Of a stretch of 64,000 nt of DNA, positions 60,675 to 64,000 are shown in pieces. Numbering within the stretch: the stretch's first letter is position 1; each line of letters starts with the position of its first letter. The stretch is from assembly GCF_000712075.1 (NCBI RefSeq), contig NZ_JONW01000006.1, positions 62,001-126,000 on the forward strand, written 5' to 3'. The notes under the pieces are model-generated. The model had not been told where the DNA came from. It did no database searches and worked only from the letters and a program-made list of their open reading frames with translations. The position numbers and the translations under genes were made by a program. The stretch is from Caulobacter sp. UNC358MFTsu5.1 (GTDB lineage Bacteria; Pseudomonadota; Alphaproteobacteria; Caulobacterales; Caulobacteraceae).

Positions 60675-60914
60675 GTGGCCCGGGTGCTGCTGTTCGGACG
60701 CCTGGCCGACCAGGCCGGCTGGCGCGAGCGCTCCGTCGAGGCCGGATCGCTGGCGTCGCTGCGCCAGGCCCTGGCCGCCGCCGACCCGGACCTGGCCGAG
60801 GCCCTCGGCGGTCCCGGCGTGCAGGTGGCGATCGACAAGGCCATCGTCCGGGGCGAGGCGACCCTGGCCGCCGCGACCGAGGTGGCCTTCCTGCCGCCGA
60901 TGAGCGGCGGATGA
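60675..60914 (+). CDS. moaD: Molybdopterin synthase small subunit MoaD
   Basis: A 79-residue ubiquitin-like sulfur carrier (VARVLLFGRLADQAGW ... LPPMSGG). The terminal Gly-Gly is thiocarboxylated and donates sulfur to precursor Z in the MoaD-MoaE complex. GTG start at 60675. The stop overlaps the moaE ATG (ATGA). It is small and non-ATG, so it is easily missed. Confidence 0.93.
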   Translation: MARVLLFGRLADQAGWRERSVEAGSLASLRQALAAADPDLAEALGGPGVQVAIDKAIVRGEATLAAATEVAFLPPMSGG

Positions 60915-61366
60915 CCGCCTTCCCCTCCATCAGCCTGACCGCCCATTCGTTCGAGCCTGGGGTCTTGTTGACGAACTTCTGCGCCGGCCGCGACGAGACC
61001 GGGGCGGTGGCCAGCTTCGTCGGCCTGGCGCGGGCCGAGCACGGACGGGCGACGGTCCTGGAGCTGGAGGCCTATCCCGGCTTCACCGACGCGGCGATCG
61101 CCCGGTTCGCCGAGGAGGCCAAGGCGCGGTTCGACCTGCACGACTACCGCATCGTCCACCGCATCGGCCGCATCGCGCCGGGCGAGGCCATCGTCTTCGT
61201 GGCCACGGCGGCGGGTCATCGCCGCGCGGCCTTCGAAGCCTGCGACTTTCTGATGGACTGGCTCAAGAGCCGCGCGCCGTTCTGGAAGAAGGAGCACGGC
61301 CCGGACGGCGACCGCTGGATCGAGCCGACGGCTCAGGATAGGACCGACGCCGAGCGTTGGGACTAG
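60911..61366 (+). CDS. moaE: Molybdopterin synthase catalytic subunit MoaE
   Basis: A 151-residue MoaE with GAVASFVGLARAEHGRATVLELEAYPGF, the segment YRIVHRIGRIAPGEAIVFVATAAGHR, and the catalytic-lysine end LKSRAPFWKKEHGPDGDRWI. It forms a heterotetramer with MoaD to convert precursor Z to molybdopterin. Overlaps the moaD stop by four bases. Confidence 0.96.
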   Translation: MTAFPSISLTAHSFEPGVLLTNFCAGRDETGAVASFVGLARAEHGRATVLELEAYPGFTDAAIARFAEEAKARFDLHDYRIVHRIGRIAPGEAIVFVATAAGHRRAAFEACDFLMDWLKSRAPFWKKEHGPDGDRWIEPTAQDRTDAERWD

Positions 61367-61444
61367 CAAGCGTTTTCGAGCGAAGTGGACGCCGGTTCGC
61401 GTGAAGAAAACGCGCAAGACCAAAGCGGGATTTGGGAGAACGGA

Positions 61445-61996
61445 ATGTCGGCAGGTCTCACCCCGGGCGGCGGTATCAAGCCGGAGCTTCCGTTCAAGCC
61501 GGTGCGGGTGGCGATCCTGACCGTGTCGGACACCCGCGACGAGTCCAACGACACCTCCGGCCAGCTGCTGATCGATCGGGTGAAGGACGCGGGCCATGAC
61601 TTCGCCGGGCGGGCGGTGGTCCGCGACGACATCGACAAGATCCGCCGGACGGTGCGCGACTGGATCGCGAGCGGCCAGGTCGACGCCGTCGTCACCACCG
61701 GCGGCACCGGCCTGACCGGCCGCGACGTCACGGTCGAGGCCCTGGAGCCGCTGTTCGACAAGAAGATCGACGGCTTCTCGGTGGTGTTCCACCTGGTCAG
61801 CTACGCCTCGGTGGGCCTGTCCACCCTGCAGAGCCGCGCCACGGCCGGCCTGATCGACGGCGTGTTCGTCTTCTGCCTGCCGGGCAGCAACGGGGCGGTG
61901 AAGGACGGCTGGGACAAGGTCATCTCGGCCCAGCTCGACAGCCGCCACAAGCCCTGCAACATGGTCGAACTGATGCCCCGACTCCTGGAACAATAG
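61445..61996 (+). CDS. moaB: Molybdenum cofactor biosynthesis protein MoaB
   Basis: A 183-residue MoaB, an MPT-adenylyltransferase-fold protein ([31 protein letters not shown] ... [23 protein letters not shown] ... [18 protein letters not shown]). It may substitute for MogA in adenylating molybdopterin; no mogA is seen here. The ATG at 61445 has GGAG about eight bases upstream; the frame opens earlier (61385). It lies 78 bases after moaE. Confidence 0.95.
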   Translation: MSAGLTPGGGIKPELPFKPVRVAILTVSDTRDESNDTSGQLLIDRVKDAGHDFAGRAVVRDDIDKIRRTVRDWIASGQVDAVVTTGGTGLTGRDVTVEALEPLFDKKIDGFSVVFHLVSYASVGLSTLQSRATAGLIDGVFVFCLPGSNGAVKDGWDKVISAQLDSRHKPCNMVELMPRLLEQ

Positions 61997-62009
61997 AGCT
62001 GCTGGAACA

Positions 62010-62480
62010 GTGACCCGCCTGACCCACATCGACGACCAGGGCCGCGCCCGCATGGTCGACGTCTCGGACAAGGCCGAGACCGTCCGCGAGGCGATCGCCG
62101 TCGGCTTCGTGCGGATGCGCCCCTCGACCCTGGAGCTGGCCATTTCCGGAACCGGCCAGAAGGGCGACGTGCGCGCCGTGGCCGAGATCGCCGGGGTGAT
62201 GGCGGCCAAGCAAACATCAAACCTCATCCCGCTTTGCCATCCCCTGGCCCTCAGCAAGGTCGAGGTCTCGGTCGAGCCGGCCGAGGGCGGGCTGGCGGTG
62301 ATGGCTAGGGTCAAGCTGAAGGGCCAGACCGGCGTGGAGATGGAGGCCCTGACCGCCGTCTCGGTGGCCTGCCTGACGATCTACGACATGCTCAAAGCGG
62401 CCGAGAAAGGCATGGTCATCGAGGCCGTGCGCCTGGTCGAGAAGACCGGCGGCAAGTCGGGCGACTGGCGGGCCGACTAG
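62010..62480 (+). CDS. moaC: Cyclic pyranopterin monophosphate synthase MoaC
   Basis: A 156-residue MoaC, which completes precursor Z after MoaA. Family marks are [40 protein letters not shown] and the C-terminal [27 protein letters not shown]. The start is GTG at 62010. Its TAG overlaps, at a shared CTAG, the stop of the convergent small gene. Confidence 0.96.
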   Translation: MTRLTHIDDQGRARMVDVSDKAETVREAIAVGFVRMRPSTLELAISGTGQKGDVRAVAEIAGVMAAKQTSNLIPLCHPLALSKVEVSVEPAEGGLAVMARVKLKGQTGVEMEALTAVSVACLTIYDMLKAAEKGMVIEAVRLVEKTGGKSGDWRAD

Positions 62481-62734
62481 GGTTCGAGACAGGCCCGCGC
62501 CATCGCCACCAGCCGGTCGGCGCCGTCCGCGCCCGTGACGTCGATGCGCTCGAAGTCGTCGCCCTCCAGGCGGATGTCGGCGAACAGCCCCTTGGGGTCC
62601 TCGTGGAAATGCAGGAAGGCCCGGGACTTGCGGTAGAAGGTCCCGCGCTGCTTCTCGACCAGGCCGGGCAGGGCGCGGATCTGGGCGATCAGCGGCTCCA
62701 GCCGATCCAGCGCCTGGGGACCCGCGTGCTTCAT
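62477..62734 (-). CDS. Small conserved hypothetical protein, 85 aa
   Basis: An 85-residue soluble protein ([56 protein letters not shown]). The [11 protein letters not shown] segment recalls small alphaproteobacterial proteins of unknown function. Its start overlaps the xdhC stop by one base, implying co-translation, and its stop overlaps that of moaC. Link to molybdenum metabolism is only by position. Confidence 0.78.
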   Translation of the reverse strand: MKHAGPQALDRLEPLIAQIRALPGLVEKQRGTFYRKSRAFLHFHEDPKGLFADIRLEGDDFERIDVTGADGADRLVAMARACLEP

Positions 62735-63741
62735 CAGGACCGCCGCGCCAGGGCCGGTTGCCCATGCCGCGTGGCCATGATCTCGCCGATCACCGCCACG
62801 GCCACCTCGAACGGGGCCTTGCCGCCCAGGTCCAGGCCGATGGGGGCGCGCAGCTTGGCCAGGTCGCGCTCGGCCACGCCCGCCGCGCGCAGGCGATCCA
62901 GCCGCTCGCCCAGCCGCCGCCGCGCGCCCAGCAGGCCGACATAGGGCGCGGCCGAGGGCAGGGCGGCCAGTAGGGCCTGGTGGTCCACCACCTCGTCGTG
63001 GCCGCAGATCGCCACGGCCGTCCAGGCGTCCAGGCCGACGGCCGCCACGGCGCTGGCGACGTCGTCACGGCGATAGGCCACGCCGGGCAGGGGCGGCGGG
63101 GCGAGCGGACCCTTGGGCCGCACCAGGGTGGTCTGGAAGCCCGACTGCGCGCCCAGGCCCGCGACGGCCAGGGCGGTGGGGTCGCCGCCGAACACCACCA
63201 GCCGGGGCGGCGGATCGAACCGGCGGGAGAAGGCCTCGGGCCAGGCCTCGACCTCGCCGGCCGCGGGCGCGCAAACCCGCCGCTCGCCGTCGGTGATCCA
63301 GACGGCCGGAAGCCGGGCCTGCGCCAGGACCAGCAGGTCGCGGGCCGCCGGGTCGTCCGGGGTGATTCGCTCGACCAGGATCTCGATCCGCGCCCCGCAC
63401 AGCAGGCGGATGTCGGGCCAGGGGCTGCCCTCGCCATAGACCAGGCGCCGAGGACGGCCGTCGGCGATGCAGGCCCGGGCGTGCGCCTCGACGTCGGCCT
63501 CGATGCAGCCGCCCGACAGGAAGCCGGCTCGGCTGTCGACGCCGAACACCATCTGCGTGCCGACCGGCCGCGGCCCGCCGTCTCCGAGATCGATGATGGT
63601 CGCCAGGGCCGCCGGACCCCGCGCCAGGGCGTCCGCCAGGGCCGGCCGCATGTCGTCCGCCAAGCCGTGCAGCGGCCAGTCAGACGGCGCGGCGGAGGGC
63701 GCGGAAGACACGTCGGCGGCGGCGTGATCGGGCAGGTCCAT
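62734..63741 (-). CDS. XdhC-family protein (molybdenum cofactor insertion)
   Basis: A 335-residue XdhC/CoxI-like protein. The N-terminal XdhC/CoxI domain (PAALATIIDLGDGGPRPVGTQMVFGVDSRAGFLSGGCIEADVEAHA) is followed by a Rossmann-type domain (LVVFGGDPTALAVAGLGAQSGF, AICGHDEVVDHQALLAALPSAAPYVGLLGARRR). Such proteins bind MCD cofactor and promote its sulfuration and insertion into xanthine-dehydrogenase-type enzymes, here plausibly IorB. ATG at 63741 used; a TTG two codons earlier is less likely. Transcribed toward the small gene and moaC. Confidence 0.93.
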   Translation of the reverse strand: MDLPDHAAADVSSAPSAAPSDWPLHGLADDMRPALADALARGPAALATIIDLGDGGPRPVGTQMVFGVDSRAGFLSGGCIEADVEAHARACIADGRPRRLVYGEGSPWPDIRLLCGARIEILVERITPDDPAARDLLVLAQARLPAVWITDGERRVCAPAAGEVEAWPEAFSRRFDPPPRLVVFGGDPTALAVAGLGAQSGFQTTLVRPKGPLAPPPLPGVAYRRDDVASAVAAVGLDAWTAVAICGHDEVVDHQALLAALPSAAPYVGLLGARRRLGERLDRLRAAGVAERDLAKLRAPIGLDLGGKAPFEVAVAVIGEIMATRHGQPALARRS

Positions 63742-63841
63742 TGCCAAGCATGTTAACGCCTCGGCAAGTTTCCAGAAACGCCTTCTTCAAACCTTGGGGC
63801 GTACGCTGACCGACATTGGTGTTCAGTCCGCACGGATTTCC

Positions 63842-64000
63842 ATGTCGCTTTCCGTTTCCAAGCTCGGTCTCGCCGCCGCCCAGTTCGGACTGGACGGCAT
63901 GAGCGCGTCGCCGCGCGCCCGATCGCCGGAAACCGAAGCTCGCGACATCCTCAGCATCGCCGCCCGCGCCCGCCTGTCGGTGCTGGACGTGTCGGGCAAC
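63842..64000 (+). CDS. Aldo/keto reductase, N-terminal part (cut by the window edge)
   Basis: The first 53 residues of a protein (MSLSVSKLGLAAAQFGLD ... PETEARDILSIAARARLSVLDVSGN). They fit an aldo/keto reductase of the type starting LGLGTAQFGLDYGVSNP with AARAGVDVLDTA. The gene continues past base 64000, so the catalytic tetrad is not visible. It is divergent from xdhC. Confidence 0.65.
   Translation, partial: MSLSVSKLGLAAAQFGLDGMSASPRARSPETEARDILSIAARARLSVLDVSGN

Overview
The window is a strongly GC-rich, densely coded stretch of an alphaproteobacterial chromosome, almost certainly a Caulobacter. Several products match Caulobacter proteins I know from memory: a CYP153-type P450, the PKHD hydroxylase beside a siderophore receptor, the CC_0061-like nitroreductase, and Fur without CxxC motifs. 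In C. crescentus many of these genes (mutS, fur, miaB, phoH, metK, nusA, infB, rpsO, pnp) lie close to the origin, so this is probably the origin-proximal region. That assignment is recollection plus inference, not a search result.

Layout. 0.1-10.3 kb: mutS, glnD, a small AT-richer ORF, an alpha/beta hydrolase, murJ and trpS. 10.5-18.1 kb: an acyltransferase-3/SGNH protein, CYP153 convergent to it, an Nfu-type Fe-S carrier, a RutE/HadB-like nitroreductase, two tandem DUF1131 (YfeY-like) lipoproteins coupled to tsaB-rimI, then fur. 18.3-24.1 kb: the overlapping run miaB-phoH-ybeY-corC-lnt, then an XRE regulator. 24.3-29.8 kb: metK with a candidate upstream operator, a SMI1/KNR4-like protein, trmB, a LysR regulator, a degenerate hemerythrin-like protein, ppa and a secreted hypothetical protein. 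29.8-43 kb: the translation/RNA block rimP-nusA-ylxR-infB, four unrelated genes, then rbfA-truB-rpsO-pnp. 43.3-53.1 kb: RNase T2, a LysE exporter, a TonB siderophore receptor behind a clear Fur box with its PKHD hydroxylase, a four-PAS hybrid kinase and an MHS-type transporter.

53-63.7 kb is a molybdenum-enzyme neighbourhood: a siroheme-synthase N-terminal protein with a truncated SUMT tail, iorA-iorB (a molybdenum hydroxylase pair), a patch of small accessory genes with a two-frame LuxR locus, then mocA, moaA-moaD-moaE-moaB-moaC, a small protein and xdhC. Together these would build and mature the cofactor used by iorAB-type enzymes. The window ends inside an aldo/keto reductase gene.

Intergenic gaps hold several families of dispersed palindromic elements, including one with perfect 33-bp inverted arms. 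I found no tRNA, rRNA, insertion sequence, prophage or CRISPR array. The most unusual spots are the dual-frame LuxR region (57.06-57.77 kb), the candidate promoter-plus-terminator leader of rimP-nusA-infB, the metK upstream region, the vestigial SUMT domain and the palindromic elements. I did not find a clearly new multi-gene system.
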